64,000 bases of DNA, taken from contig CATNEN010000001.1 in NCBI GenBank assembly GCA_950097015.1, positions 20,575,501 to 20,639,500 of the forward strand. The letters run 5' to 3'. This DNA comes from Macrostomum hystrix. Lineage: Eukaryota > Platyhelminthes > Macrostomidae. A model generated the notes under the pieces. That model saw only the letters and a list, made by a program, of their open reading frames with translations. It made no database searches and was not told where the DNA came from. Positions 31,056 through 43,600 of the stretch are shown here, one piece after another. Each line of letters starts with the position of its first letter. Position 1 is the first letter of the stretch. The position numbers and the translations under genes were made by a program.

Positions 31056-34000
31056 GGCTGCTGCTGTTGTTGATTTTGCAAAACTGAAATCCTGTTTCTT
31101 GTTGTGGTACCAGTAGTGTCTGCTGAGGCGCCGGCCGCATTGGAGGCCGGGTCTTCCTGAAAGTCTGGATCACTTTCTGAAGCTTGCATCGAACCTTGAC
31201 GCAGAAGTGAAAAGTTCAGGTTAGTTTTCCTGATACTCAAGGAATAATTAAACGCAATTTATTGAAGAGTAGGTGTAGAACGTCTCACCGAATCTCGCAG
31301 CTGGATCCTCGAACTCGGGACCAACTCGGTCGTAGAAAACCGACTTGTACTTGCTGCGATCTTGAAGCTTCTCAGCTTGGTACTAGATAGTGTTTATGAT
31401 GGGTCAGGTGAGTGAGATGAAGCTCATGATGGGTCAGGTGACTGAGGTGGAGTTCCTGATGGGTCAGGTGAGTGAGGTGAAGCTCATGATGGGTCAGGTG
31501 GCTGAGGTGAAGCTCATGATGGGTCAGGTGAGTAAGGTGAAGCTCATGATGGGTCAGGTGACTGAGGTGGAGTTCCTGATGGGTCAGGTGAGTGAGGTGA
31601 AGCTCATGATGGGTCAGGTGAGTGAGGTGAAGCTCATTATGGGTCAGGTGAGTTCGTGGAAGATCAGATGCAAATATGCAAAGTTATGCTTACCCTCAAA
31701 AATATCTCCGCTCTTTCAGCTTTGGTCTCCTCAGAAAAGCTGGCTTTGCGACTGTCAAGAATAAAAGTGAGTTATGTTGTTTTTCAAATTGGCTTCGATT
31801 GATCAGGGCTAAATGATAAACACAAAAATCTGACTCAAACAGTCCAAAAAATGGAGCTCACCCTCCGTTTACAGACATTTCCTCGAAAACTGGAAAGTGG
31901 TTTAGGAGGTTCTTTTTTGTCTAAATAAAGACAGTTTTGCAACAGTTTTTCTACGAGTAGAAATCAACTTTAAAAGTACTTTTCGACTGCCCTAAATATT
32001 AGCTTTCGAGCTCACCTTCGAATCGTTTTAGAATTCCCTGTTTGACAGTGCCTCTGCCGCTTGCTCGTGCACCTTTGCTGGGACCTAGGGCGCGCACCAG
32101 GTCCGAGTTGCCGTACTGGCCGCTGATGCAGTCTGCAAAGCGAGCGGTTTTTAGTCCTAGCTGAAGGCATTCAGAATTTCTGGATAAAACGTTATATAAG
32201 CTATAATCAGACACCCCATACATATGACTCCATTAGGAATCGGAAAGCGCAAATCATTTCTTCGTTGAAGCTCAGCCCCTGAGCACTGAGCTAAGCTGAT
32301 ATAATTATCGACTGTTTGTTTAATAAATGCTCCCCAACTCGACTCCAGTTATTTCTCTGGTAATGACAGTTCTATTGACTTGATCGCGTTTGACCCATTT
32401 CATACGGGCCGGCCGGGCATCGAAACTTTTCTATCCCCGCGCAGGGGTTAGACCGGGAATGTACATTCGATTGACCGCGCTCCGCAGAGCATGTACATTA
32501 GTGCCCCAAGAGGCAGGCATGGGTTGTGCTTATGGCCCTCCGGCGAGTGAGGTCACGTGACGCTTTTAGCAGTTTTTTATTTGTAATCGCTCGAGAGTCG
32601 AAAAAGTCTAGCACGATAATTGTGGGTCCGTTGGAGGCGTGTGTAGAGCTCCAAAAACTAATTTATCGCAACATATGCTGTGTAAGGCCCATTTAATACT
32701 TGTAGTTTGCTGAACGAGAGAACGCTCTCTTTAACTTGATTATAGCGAATCTCCATGGCCAGACTGTACAATTAATCATGTTTTTCTAACGCATTCATTG
32801 TTTCAAAAGAGCAGAATTAGCAATGACGGAGAAGCCTGACAAAATGTTTATGCGTTCGCAATTAGGCCACATGTGAACAGTTTGACATGAAACAGACGCA
32901 GGCGGCTAGGTCTACGAGTACTAGTATTTCATTGCAGCCTCGTTTAATATTTGATTCACATTTGAAAATTTGTTGCGACTCATAAATATTGTTGTGCCGC
33001 AGCTATTGCACTAGTTTAAGACCATGTTGCAGTCTGTCTACTCTACTAGATCGTGCTCAATTTGCGCAGCAGAGTCATATTTGCAGTTTTAGGGCGAGGG
33101 AAAACGCTGAGAAAACTGAATGTTTTAATATGCTGGTCGCTGTCTTTTGCTTGGGCACAGAAATTCGCTTTCATGCTGGTTGTTTGTCTTCTCCTTCCAT
33201 TTTGAGCTGAGCTGCTCGTGAGTCAGCGGCTTCATTCAAATCGGATCAATCAATTTAAGTTTTCACCCGTGTAAAATAGCGATTTTTATTCACGCAATCC
33301 ATGCTGCTTCATTGGATTCAATCTATGGAAATAGCGTGAGCAGGCACTACGGACTAATGAGTAGGTTTGGCTGTTCTCGTCAGAGTCCCATTGTCTTGAA
33401 GAAAATAACCAACAGGTGCATGATCCCCGGCAGTCTAATCACACTAATTGTCTCAACTCAGCTGTGCTCTGTTGCCTCCTCTCGCTTGTCATTGTTGAAA
33501 GGAAATAACAGTTAGGCGCTAATTAAGAGACCGACGTATTCGTTCGATGATGGGTTACAGGTATTTCGGTGAAAGCATCTACACCTGGACTCTCATACGC
33601 AAAATTGTACGCTAAAAGTAACTTTACATTCGTACTGTATTTGCGTTCATCGGTAAACGCTATCATTTTTAATATGGAAGGCGGAACGAGCATTAATGCT
33701 CCGATGTGAAAAGCAAATAAACTTCAACTGGGTTGGGTCACGTCAGGCCACTGATGAGGCGGGTGAATTCTCTGAAGTGTTGGGTTACTTCACTGATGAG
33801 GCGGGTGAATTCTCTGAAGTGTTGGGTTACTTCACTGAGGTGGCGGGTGACTTCACTGAGGTGGTGGGTGACTTCACTGAGGTGGTGGGTGACTTCACTG
33901 AAGTGTTGGGTTACTTCACTGAGGTGGTGAGTGACTTCACTGAGGTGGTGGGTGACTTCACTGAGGTGGTGGGTGACTTCACTGAAGTGTTGGGTTACTT

Positions 34001-37000
34001 CACTGAGGTGGTGGGTGACTTCACTGAGGTGGCGGGTGACTTCACTGAGGTGGTGGGTGACTTCACTGAGGTGGCGGGTGACTTCACTGAGGTGGTGGGT
34101 GACTTCACTGAGGTGGTGGGTTACTTCACTGAAGTGTTGGGTTACTTCACTGAGGTGGCGGGTGACTACACTGAGGTGGTGGGTGACTTCACTGATGAGG
34201 CGGGTGAATTCTCTGAAGTGTTGGGTTACTTCACTGAGGTGGTGAGTGACTTCACTGAGGTGGTGGGTGACTTCACTGAGGTGGTGGGTGACTTCACTGA
34301 AGTGTTGGGTTACTTCACTGAGGTGGTGGGTGACTTCACTGAGGTGGTGGGTGACTTCACTGAGGTGGCGGGTGACTTCACTGAGGTGGTGGGTGACTTC
34401 ACTGAGGTGGCGGGTGACTTCACTGAGGTGGTGGGTGACTTCACTGAGGTGGTGGGTTACTTCACTGAAGTGTTGGGTTACTTCACTGAGGTGGCGGGTG
34501 ACTACACTGAGGTGGTGGGTGACTTCACTGATGAGGCGGGTGACTTCACTGAGGTGGCGGGTGACTTCACTGAGGTGGTGAGTGACTTCACTGAAGTGTT
34601 GGGTTACTTCACTGAGGTGGTGGGTGACTTCACTGAGGTGGCGGGTGACTTCACTTAAGTGTTGGGTTACTTCACTGAGGTGGTGGGTGACTTCACTGAG
34701 GTGGTGAGTGACTTCAATGAAGTGTTGGGTTACTTCACTGAGGTGGTGAGTGACTTCACTGAGGTGGTGGGTGACTTCACTGAGGTGGTGGGTGACTTCA
34801 CTGAGGTGGTGGGTTACTTCACTGAGGTGGTGGGTGACTTCACTGAGGTGGCGGGTGACTTCACTGAGGTGGCGGGTGACTTCACTGAGGTGGTGGGTGA
34901 CTTCACTGAGGTGGTGGGTTACTTCACTGAAGTGTTGGGTTACTTCACTGAAGTGTTGGGTTACTTCACTGAGGTGGCGGGTGACTTCACTGAGGTGGTG
35001 GGTGACTTCACTGAGGTGGTGGGTTACTTCACTGAAGTGTTGGGTTACTTCACTGAAGTGTTGGGTTACTTCACTGAGGTGGCGGGTGACTTCACTGAGG
35101 TGGTGGGTGACTTCACTGATGAGGCGGGTGACTTCACTGAGGTGGCGGGTGACTTCACTGAGGTGGTGAGTGACTTCACTGAAGTGTTGGGTTACTTCAC
35201 TGAAGTGTTGGGTTACTTCACTGAAGTGTTGGGTTACTTCACTGAGGTGGTGGGTGACTTCACTGAGGTGGCGGGTGACTTCACTTAAGTGTTGGGTTAC
35301 TTCACTGAGGTGGCGGGTGACTTCACTGAGGTGGTGGGTTACTTCACTGAGGTGGTGGGTGACTTCACTGAAGTGTTGGGTTACTTCACTGAAGTGGCGG
35401 GTGACTTCACTGAGGTGGCGGGTGACTTCACTGAGGTGGCGGGTGACTTCACTGAGGTGGTGGGTGACTTCACTGAGGTGGTGAGTGACTTCACTGAGGT
35501 GGTGGCTGACTTCACTGAGGTGGTGGGTGACTACACTGAGGTGGTGGGTGACTTCACTGAAGTGTTGGGTTACTTCACTGAAGTGGCGGGTGACTTCACT
35601 GAGGTGGCGGGTGACTTCACTGAGGTGGCGGGTGACTTCACTGAGGTGGTGGGTGACTTCACTGAGGTGGTGTGTGACTTCACTTATTCGCGTGGCAAAT
35701 TTTTGCTCCACAAGATATCTTCCAAATTTCATAGATGCGCTTTCAAAAAGGTACAAAGTACTTTCGAAAATTCGTTTCGAAGAGCTTCATTCAGGGAGTA
35801 TGCCAAAACATATTTTCCCCTCAATCCAGCGAAGGTCATTAATCACAAAAATCTGTCAGATTTAAAGCAGCTAGCTCAACTAGCACTTTAATTAAGAGTT
35901 GTACGAAATTTGATTGCACTCGATTCACCACAAGTATCTAGCTCGTAGCTACAATGTCTTCACATGAGCATTTCAAGTATAATCTTGTGCATTCTATCCC
36001 TCTTGGTTGGTAGAAAAAAATGAGAAAGCCTGTTTACCTGATGAAGCTACCATCTCGTGCTGAGGTCTTTGATCGTTCGCACTGGGACCATTGGCGGAAG
36101 TTGAGTACTTTCTCAAACTTCCGCCACCTGCTCCAGCTAGACGATGAGTTGAGCCGCTGAAAAATATGAAAATGAAGATTGTTAAAAGGTAATTCTTGTA
36201 CGATAGCTCACTGGCACAGGTGTGTGTTTAACTGCCATGACATTTTTAGTGCCAGTTATGTGCACTCTCATTGTGCCTAAAACACCCCGATGGGCGTCAA
36301 CTGCATGGCATGCGACCTCGCTGCGGAATTCAAACTGTTAAACCCACAAGATAACACAGACGGTTGACCTTCAGGTAGTAGCTGCCAAATAACTATTATT
36401 GATCGAACTGAGCAACAGCAAGATCCCACAATCACAAGAATGTCCCACCTTGGCTCACGAAGATCCCACAATCACAAGAATTTCCCAGCTTGGCTCACGA
36501 AGATCCCACAATCACAAGAATTTCCCAGCTTGGCTCACGAAGATCCCACAATCAAAAGAATGTCCCCAGCATGGCTCACAATCCTGTCGAAGATGTCCCT
36601 GCCGAGTTTGAGCCGCTTAAACCGCTTGACGTCGACGAGCTGGCGCCGAGATCCTCCCAGTAGGCTTTGAGGCGCTGAAACCGCTCTGTTAGAAATGAAA
36701 GGACAATGGGTATGTAACAGGTGAGATTATTTGATTATTTATATTATTTGTCTTCAGTTTAAACAATTTTAAAGCAAGCTCATTTGAAAGTAAAGTTTAT
36801 ATACGAGCATCATGTTAGAAAATACGATTTTTATCTGAAGCTTGTGTGATGATAAGAATATTCTGGACCGTTTTACACAGCGAAGAAATATTGGGAAAAA
36901 AACTAATGAAGCTTGAAATTAGGTTAGCTGAACAAAAGTGAGAAAACCGATGTCACTTTAAACAAAAGTACAAAAAATGTTCAATGGATAAAGCGAAATA

Positions 37001-37707
37001 GAAGCTATCTTTTTTGTTGATTTAAAAAACCATAAACAGACACTTCACAATGTACGAACAGCCTTTAATGGTCATAATGCTGGCTGTTGTTAATAATGTT
37101 GAACATCATTTAAATGATACCAGTTTTACCCCAGTTTTAACTCGCATACTTTTGAAAGTGAAAGACTTGACTATTAGAAGCATGCTTGCAGTGCTTATCA
37201 AAGCTGTGCTCATCGTTTCGAATAAAAAGGTTCAGAAAATAAAATGCATGATTTAGTGCAAACAGCTCGCTAGATACTGCTTGTCTTTCGTTTAGTTCAC
37301 TGTAGATTGTACTCGTACAAGATCTTCAAGACCTCATTCAAGCGTTGCATGCACTTTAAAGGGACTGCAGCCCTAGATCCTTATTTGCGCAGTTGCATTT
37401 TGTAATAACTTAAAATACTTAAAACGCTCCATGATTTGTTTGCTCAAATAGAAACTCGGTGAGCTCAACCTTGCCTTCGTGTTTCACTTTCTGCTGCTGC
37501 GGCTGCTGCTGCTGCTGCTGCTGCTGACTGGCTGTCGACTTGGATTCTCCTATGAAGTCGTTTTTAGAAGAAGCAGCCAGACATCATTTTGAAATCATGA
37601 TTTTATTAACAAGATGGATTGAAACGCCAAGGTAAGATTGAATCAATGAAATCGTTGCAGAGAATTAGCTAAAAATTCTTACCTGATATCTGCGAGAACT
37701 TCGGCAT
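27004..37707 (-). CDS. Ephexin-like Rho guanine nucleotide exchange factor (DH-PH-SH3)
   Basis: Would activate Rho-family GTPases at the actin cytoskeleton. Fourteen exons on the minus strand: 37683-37707 (ATG), 37470-37549, 36580-36674, 36038-36156, 32016-32132, 31862-31889, 31694-31751, 31289-31382, 30887-31194, 30639-30814, 29032-29476, 28744-28910, 28211-28590, 27004-27164. All phases join: 2253 bp, 750 residues plus stop. Domains: Gln/Ser-rich N-terminus; DH from about residue 306 (QAQFEIITSEASYYKNLLVL, LFSNIVDIFDCSTSFLKSLE, SYLEMPMKRVMSLQLLM); PH about 515-640 (LHAFSDLLIVSKPK); SH3 about 662-722 (CPQAEVIRAYAAQQKDDLEL, DGWFLGSR, GWFPGSHVREIQN). This order and the sequence style match the ephexin group (NGEF, ARHGEF5, 16, 19, 26). 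Two polyQ tracts are coded by near-pure CAG in exons 2 and 9. Exons 2-8 rest on splice consensus and phase only. Confidence 0.9.
27170..28142. repeat. 15/16-bp minisatellites in the last RhoGEF intron
   Basis: 27170-27680 is about 34 copies of the 15-bp unit GGAGAGATGGACATG; 27680-28142 changes to a 16-bp unit GAGAGATGAGACATGG. The second is the reverse complement of the TCTCATCTCTCCCGTG-type unit in the GPCR and espin introns. The first seems to be a derived, shortened form. The array splits the SH3 coding sequence. Confidence 0.95.
31027..31075 (-). repeat. CAG trinucleotide tract coding polyQ in RhoGEF exon 9
   Basis: Nearly pure CTG on the plus strand, giving two Gln runs split by QQPQQ on the coding strand. 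A second such tract lies in exon 2 at about 37497-37527. Confidence 0.85.
31396..31650. repeat. 30-bp minisatellite in a RhoGEF intron, with donor-like motif
   Basis: About nine units of 30 bp with GATGGGTCAGGTGAGTGAGG then TGAAGCTCAT. Most units contain CAGGTGAGT, the consensus animal 5' splice site, on the plus strand, antisense to the host gene. Confidence 0.93.
32133..33744. other. Part of large RhoGEF intron
   Basis: No exon that fits the RhoGEF phase found. Contains GTCACGTGAC (about 32551-32560) and a CCCCGCGCAGGGG palindrome (about 32433-32445), which might mark an internal promoter; nothing firm. Confidence 0.35.
33745..35690. repeat. 21-bp minisatellite in a RhoGEF intron
   Basis: About 92 units of 21 bp with core GGTGGTGGGTGACTTCACTG and variants (GGCGGGT, GTGTTGGGTTA, GATGAGGCG). 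A block is repeated at a 336-bp offset (16 units; marker GACTACACTG at 34164 and 34500). Being a multiple of three, it stays open in several frames, with a false 672-codon ORF on the minus strand. Confidence 0.96.
36414..36580. repeat. Short 40-bp tandem repeat in a RhoGEF intron
   Basis: About four copies of a 40-bp unit with CGAAGATCCCACAATCACAA then GAATTTCCCAGCTTGGCT. It ends at the edge of the exon 36580-36674, whose donor site GTGAGCCATG is formed in the last copy. Confidence 0.85.
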
Positions 37708-38435
37708 GTTGGCTTCAGAATTGTCTTATAAAAAAGCTACCATGGGGGCAGTAGTTTCAGTTGCTATTCTTTGTATTTTGTCTAGATCATTGAAACAATT
37801 GGCTTCTCCAAGCTTATTGCTGATCAATGAATGACACGCGAGTGCGTTGAGCTCTGATTCTGCAATGGACCATAGGAGACAGTATAGTTGGTATTCAAGT
37901 TTTATTCATTTCTTGCCCAAGCTGTTTAACATTAAGCCATGCAAGACAGAAGAGCGAGAGAAGAAAGAGTTTGGAAGCGGAGAGAGAGATCGGAGGAGAG
38001 AAGTGTACACCAACGGCTTGACAAGAATGTACGCCTCATGCTGTCTCTACTCAGCGGCTTGGAGCTGATTGTGAATGTGCAAAGTCTAGATTTGGAATGC
38101 GGAATGGGACAGAGGGGGAGAGAAATGAGTCGACCAAATGTCGCATGCGACCGTAGAGAGTGTACAGTCTAGGTGTGGACGGTTTTGAATGGTCCATGTC
38201 CGCGCTCACTTACTCGCCTCAGTCCGACCCCGTACTTACTCAGGCTGGACCGGAAATAGACATGTAGATCATTTTCTGAGGAAATGCGTAACTATCGTTG
38301 CACAGCACGGCGCCTACGTTTTTTGTAAAGTCAAAAAACTTTTCTGTTGACTATTTTTCATAATTATTTCCACCTAACTGCGTTAAACTGCGCTTAAAAC
38401 TAAGGAGTAGTACTGAGTCGGAAGAAAACTGGATT
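37708..38435. other. Region upstream of the RhoGEF start
   Basis: Expected location of the RhoGEF 5' leader and promoter (minus strand). No TATA or clear motif. The purine-rich 37940-38110 carries ORFs of low complexity that I do not accept as genes. Confidence 0.35.
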
Positions 38436-38439
38436 GAAT

Positions 38440-38895
38440 CTTAGGGAGATTGAGGGGAGATAAATAGAACATTGTAGGGGAGAGAGTGGGAAGATTGTAG
38501 GGGAGAGAGTGGGAAGATTGTGGGAGAGAGTGGGAAGATTGTTGGGGAGAGAGTGAGAAGATTCTGTGGGAGATAGTGGGAAGATTGTTGGGGAGATAGT
38601 GGCAAGATTGTAGGGTAGGGAGTGGGAAGATTGTGGGAGAGAGTGGGAAGATTGTTGGGGAGAGAGTGAGAAGATTCTGGGGGAGATAGTGGGAAGATTG
38701 TTGGGGAGATAGTGGCAAGATTGTAGGGTAGGGAGTGGGAAGATTGTGGGGAGAGAATGGGAAGATTGTGGGGGAATAGAGTGGGAAGATTTTTGGGGAG
38801 AGAGTGGGAAGATTGTAGGGGAGAGAGTGGGAAGATTGTGGGGGGAGAGTGGGAAGATTGTAGGGGAGAGTGGGAAGATTGTGGGGGAGAGAGTG
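38440..38895. repeat. ~23-bp purine-rich minisatellite
   Basis: About 20 imperfect units with GGGAGAGAGTGGGAAGATTG plus a variable TAGG or TTG. A run of about five units (38475-38585) is repeated at about 38630-38745. Confidence 0.92.
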
Positions 38896-39567
38896 GGGAT
38901 AATATTAAAATAGTGAGTAGAGTTCTTTATAAAAATGCTCAGATCAAAGCTGAGTTGCGCTCATTATTTCTGAGTATTGTCGTTTTCCTCTACTGAACAA
39001 GCGGAAATCCCAACCGTGTAACTAAAAATAATTGAAGATCTATTTCCTAGTTACGCATGAGTACAAGAGCATGAGTACAAGAGTCCATGTCGGCCTAGTA
39101 GTCTAATACACCTTAAAGGCTCGTCTAGGCTGTTTCGCAGAGAATTGCCCTGAGTCGAGCATCCCATTTTGAGGCGCTGATCCCAACGATGATGAGAGAC
39201 GGGCAGATTCGCTAAGAAAATCTGCTTTTAAGCTTACCAGGCTGAGGGGATTAAACTCCCCTTTTCTCGAGACGCGGATTTTCGGCGAGTAACCTTCCTT
39301 TTTTGCGTGCTACGCTCGAAATGAGGAGAATGGAGGTTAAAAGTTTCATGCATTTCCACGGGAAAATTCGCAATTTGAAGCAATCAGATTTGCAGCTAAT
39401 TTGCTTCTGCAGTTGTTGTGTAATGTGTAGTCGAATTTCAGGTAGGCGACCCATCTCAAAATGCAAATAATTCTGAACTGAATGTCAAAAACTGAGTCTT
39501 CTTTTGCACCTCAGTTGAGTACTTAAAATTCCTCGTCCTCTTTGATCAAAACAGATTCTTTAGGGAT

Positions 39568-39945
39568 CTTAGTAGGTGATAGCCAGGTGAGTAGAGGATA
39601 GCCAGGTGAGTAGCGGATAGCCAGGTGAGTAGAGGATAGCCAGGTGAGTAGCGGATAGCCAGGTGAGTAGAGGATAGCCAGGTGAGTAGAGGATAGCCAG
39701 GTGAGTAGAGGATAGCCAGGTGAGTAGAGGATAGCCAGGTGAGTAGAGGATAGCCAGGTGAGTAGAGGATAGCCACGTGACTTAGGGAAAGCCAAGTGAG
39801 TAGGGCATAGCCAGTGTGAGTAGGTGATACACAGGTGAGTAGGGCATAGCCAGGTGAGTAGGGCATAGCTAGGTGAGTAGGGCATAGCTAGATGAGTAGG
39901 GCATAGCCCGGTGAGTAGGTGATCCTCAGGTGAGTAGGTGACCTA
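39568..39945. repeat. 19-bp minisatellite carrying a splice-donor consensus
   Basis: About 19 units of GATAGCCAGGTGAGTAGAG. Each intact unit contains CAGGTGAGT, a near-ideal 5' splice site on the plus strand, about 0.8-1.1 kb upstream of the SLC17 start codon on the same strand. Later units drift (GGGC, GTGATAC). Confidence 0.94.
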
Positions 39946-40034
39946 CAATAGATAACAAGTGGTGAAAATTGCAGAAGGAACCCCCAAAACATCACACGAA
40001 TGATGCCTTGGCATTGCTGTTGGCATCGCGAATC

Positions 40035-40045
40035 GAGTATAAAAA
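40035..40045 (+). promoter_or_regulatory. Candidate TATA box upstream of the SLC17 gene
   Basis: GAGTATAAAAAACC is a good TATA element on the gene strand, about 660 bp before the ATG. A long 5' leader or an unspotted intron would be needed. No transcript evidence. Confidence 0.35.
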
Positions 40046-40699
40046 ACCAGCAGGAATTTTGCAATAGATTTCACGTTTCCGCTGTTAGGCGCAGGTACGA
40101 GTAATAGTGTAACCCCCAGCGCACCAGTCCTGTGTTTTGGCCTCGTTCAAGCCGCATTTTTAGCACGCTAATTTATGCAAGCAAAGGACAGACACGCACT
40201 CTCAGCCAGACAGAAAGCGAGAGACTCTGAGGCAAGTCTGAGAGCTGGGGGGAAACAGAATTTGGGAGGCGAGAGGGAGGGCGAGAGGCGGAAGCTCATT
40301 GTCACGCTTAGTCGGGCGTCAACGCCGCCACCAGCTAGCAGTTTCTGCTGACGGCCTTCGCAGCGTGAGTATAGACTCGTGGGCCGAGAGTTTGAGGCGC
40401 GTGTCTCAGCGAGAAATACGAAGCGAGTATAGGAAGGAGGAAAGCACAGCGAGTCCACTGAGTCCACACGGCTAAGGGGAAGTCTGGCCGTGTTTATTCA
40501 CCTTCCACCATTGGCTGAGGCTGCGTCGGTCAAATCCTCCAACTTAGGGAAGGGGTGTGGCGGATGAACGTCCCACTTCCTCTAGGAGCTTTCTCTTGCG
40601 GCTCAAACGGTCCTTTAAAAATCTTTGCTTGTTCAATCCTCGGTTGAGTTATTTGCGCTGTCAGGCTGACCAAACCGGCGGAGGTGCTAATTGCTACTC

Positions 40700-43600
40700 A
40701 TGCACAGCGGGCACAACAACAACTGTCGCAGCGATGGCTCCAGCAGAGGAAGAGGAAGACATTGTGCTCAGCTCGGCAGCGAAGAACAGCAGGAGTCCTC
40801 AGACACCGCCGCGGTGTCTAGGCCAGTTTTCTGCTGCTGCGGCCCAGGTAGGAAGCGCTACCTGATAGCCCTGCTCTGCTGCATTGGCCTCACTGTTGTC
40901 ATCGGCATGCGAGCGGAGATGGTTGCCATCATGGACTACCTGAACAAGCAGTCCAATGTCACGGCCGCGCTGTCTCGGTCAAGCGTCAGTGGCGGCATCT
41001 TCCAGCCGAATGCTCACCGCCAGATGCCCTGGCAGAACACCGCTAACGACCTGATTGAGAATTCCGTGTTCATCGGCTATCTGGTGGCCAGCCCTGTTGG
41101 CGGTTACCTGACGGTACATCACGACAGCTCCCTGTTGCTGGGCTGCTCCGTAGCTCTCACCTGCGGCCTGAACTTGTTTCTCCCACTCGTCACTCAAATA
41201 GCGGCGGACATTTCAGCGTCAATTGCGGTGATTGTGGTGCTCCGCCTGTTGCAGGGCCTGGCTGAGGGCTGCCTCATACCTGCTGTGTTTGGCGTGATGC
41301 GCTTCTGGGGCCCGGAGGGCGAGCGATCATCGCTGTTGTGCTTCGCCGTCATCGGGGTTTCCCTGGGCCCGCTGATCGGCCTGCCGGTGTGCCAGGAGAT
41401 TGAGAACCACTGGGGCTGGGCCGTTGTGTTCTACATCTACGCCAACATTGGCCTGATCTGGTGCATCTTCTGGTGGAGGCTGATCGACGAGAAGCCGATG
41501 AAGGACAAGAACCTGGGCAAGCAGGAGCGGCAGTACCTGGAATCCACGGTCACTAAAAAGGTCTTGTACGCGCATCGACGACTCAAAGTGCCCTGGAAGG
41601 AGATCTTCAAGTCGCGGCAGGTGTACGCCATATTTTTCACCTACGCAGCCGATGACTGGACCTTCCAGATCAGCTCGGTGTGCATGCAGAGCTACTACCA
41701 CCAGATGTACAAGACCAACGTCGGACACACGATATTTCTGCTCTCGTTTCCATTTCTGGCCAGGTCATTGTTTGTTCCAATAGGTAAGATAACAACCTGC
41801 GCTGAGGCAGTTTCGCCCTTTCGCTGATTCCACAGCAAATATGTTCAGTACATGCACATGTATACATTCACACGCACACACTAACGCGCATATGTATCTA
41901 TGGGGTCTGCAATTAAGGCCTTTTATTGCGCGCCTTAAATGTCTATGGCCACGACTCGCCATATTTGTCTTTCTAAACAGCCATAGACACTTGAAGCGGC
42001 TAGCGTATTACTGCACACTCGGACTAAATCATTGTTGCGACTGTCTATGGACTATGGGTAAGATGCGCTTCAGATCAAGCAATGTTAGTGGAGAATGTCT
42101 ATATCGTGCACCAATTGTCTATAGCATTTTAGCAAAACATTCTCTACTACAACATTGGCAGATCACGGCGACTTTAGTGTGGTCTATCTCAATCTCAACC
42201 CCCCTAACCTTAAGAATGAGAATCAGATGTGCGGTAGATTTATTACAACTAAAAGCGTAGTTAAAACTATTAGCAGCCAAAATATTGTGCGGAGAATAAT
42301 TTTTAACTTCTAGACGAACCCGCTAAAGCAAAGCAGAAAAAAACTAATAAATATTTACACAGTCGTAGTGAAAACTAATAAATTATCATTCAGTCATTTA
42401 TTGAGCTCAAATACTATATATAAGCCAGGGGTAGTCAGCGAGGCCAACTTATTTTCTGCTGGCTTCAGAAGTCCCCCCAAATCCAAATCGAGGTCGAGTT
42501 TGCCCAGCAATTAATCAAGTTGAACAGACGCGGGATACCATTGCTCGGTCGGTATCTCTGGGAAAAAATGCTGAGCAGATGCAGCATGAAAGTCAAGCTT
42601 GTGCTCTTACTTATATGAGACCGATTACTGGTTAGCAGGGATTGTGAAGTGCTTAAACCAGACGAGAGGGAGAAACGAAAGTGAAAGCATTTTAATCGAC
42701 TATTGGGCCGCTAATGAAAGAATGCTATAGAACTCAATTCAAGCCACAGAAGTTATTCACCTGCTCAAGTAAGGTAAACATAACTCTAATAGGATGCCCA
42801 GAAGCTTATTCGAAAGTGAGGCTAGATACTGCAGTCAGAATACTGTACTCAGAGTCGGTCTGTCCGCCATTTTGTTGTAACAGGTTCCATGTTGGATTCG
42901 CATTGTCAGTTCTAAGAAATCACACACACAGGGACATTACCCAAGCATTCGGAGTGGGCGGGAATCTCGCAGTGAAGTCGCCTTCGGGATCCAGTGTGCT
43001 TGACAGGGGCAGCTAGCGGCATGTTCAATAATGCATGACCGGCGCTGCCTTGCAGAGACTCCCGCAGTGGAGTGTTCTGAGTGAGTTCAGCTCGCTCGTT
43101 CACTCCAATATAACGGAGGGAGCATTGCTGTAGAGGAGCAGTCCTCTAAGACAGAAAAAACTTTGCATTGCTTTATTCGGCCATGTTTTCATGCATGTTT
43201 ACTTTTTCCACTCCGGGAAGGTGGGGAACACAAGTAGGTCTCACCCGGATCCAGAGCAGCTCAGTCAGGTACATTATACTTTGCTCACTCCTTCTCCGCA
43301 TTTGTTTTCCCCAGTTGGGAAAAATATCAACACGGTATTTTTGTGTGAATTTCCGCACTGCTGTTCTGATGGCTACACCAAGTCGCAAAAGCCTCTCGAA
43401 TGTACAGATGACATCTGTCCAAAGAGCTGTTTTGTATTTCCAGAAATAAGCTCAGTAATATTCATACTATTGGGGGTCGGTGGCAGAGCGGTTATCGCTT
43501 TTGCCTCTCGCACCAGGGTCCCTAAGTTCGATTCCACGGCGAGGCCACATTTATTTGGGGCGTAGCCGCGGAGAGAAGGCTTGAGGGCTTGTCGTGCAAT

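Noticed and set aside
33738-35756. 672-codon minus-strand ORF made of SEVTHHL-type heptads
   Set aside because: Pure translation of the 21-bp array; the plus strand is open over the same region in two frames, and no gene sequence flanks it.
40557-40865. Alternative 102-codon frame at the SLC17 5' end
   Set aside because: It reads past a donor-like CAGGTAGGA and stops; the other frame continues directly into TM1 and is preferred, though a short uORF is possible.
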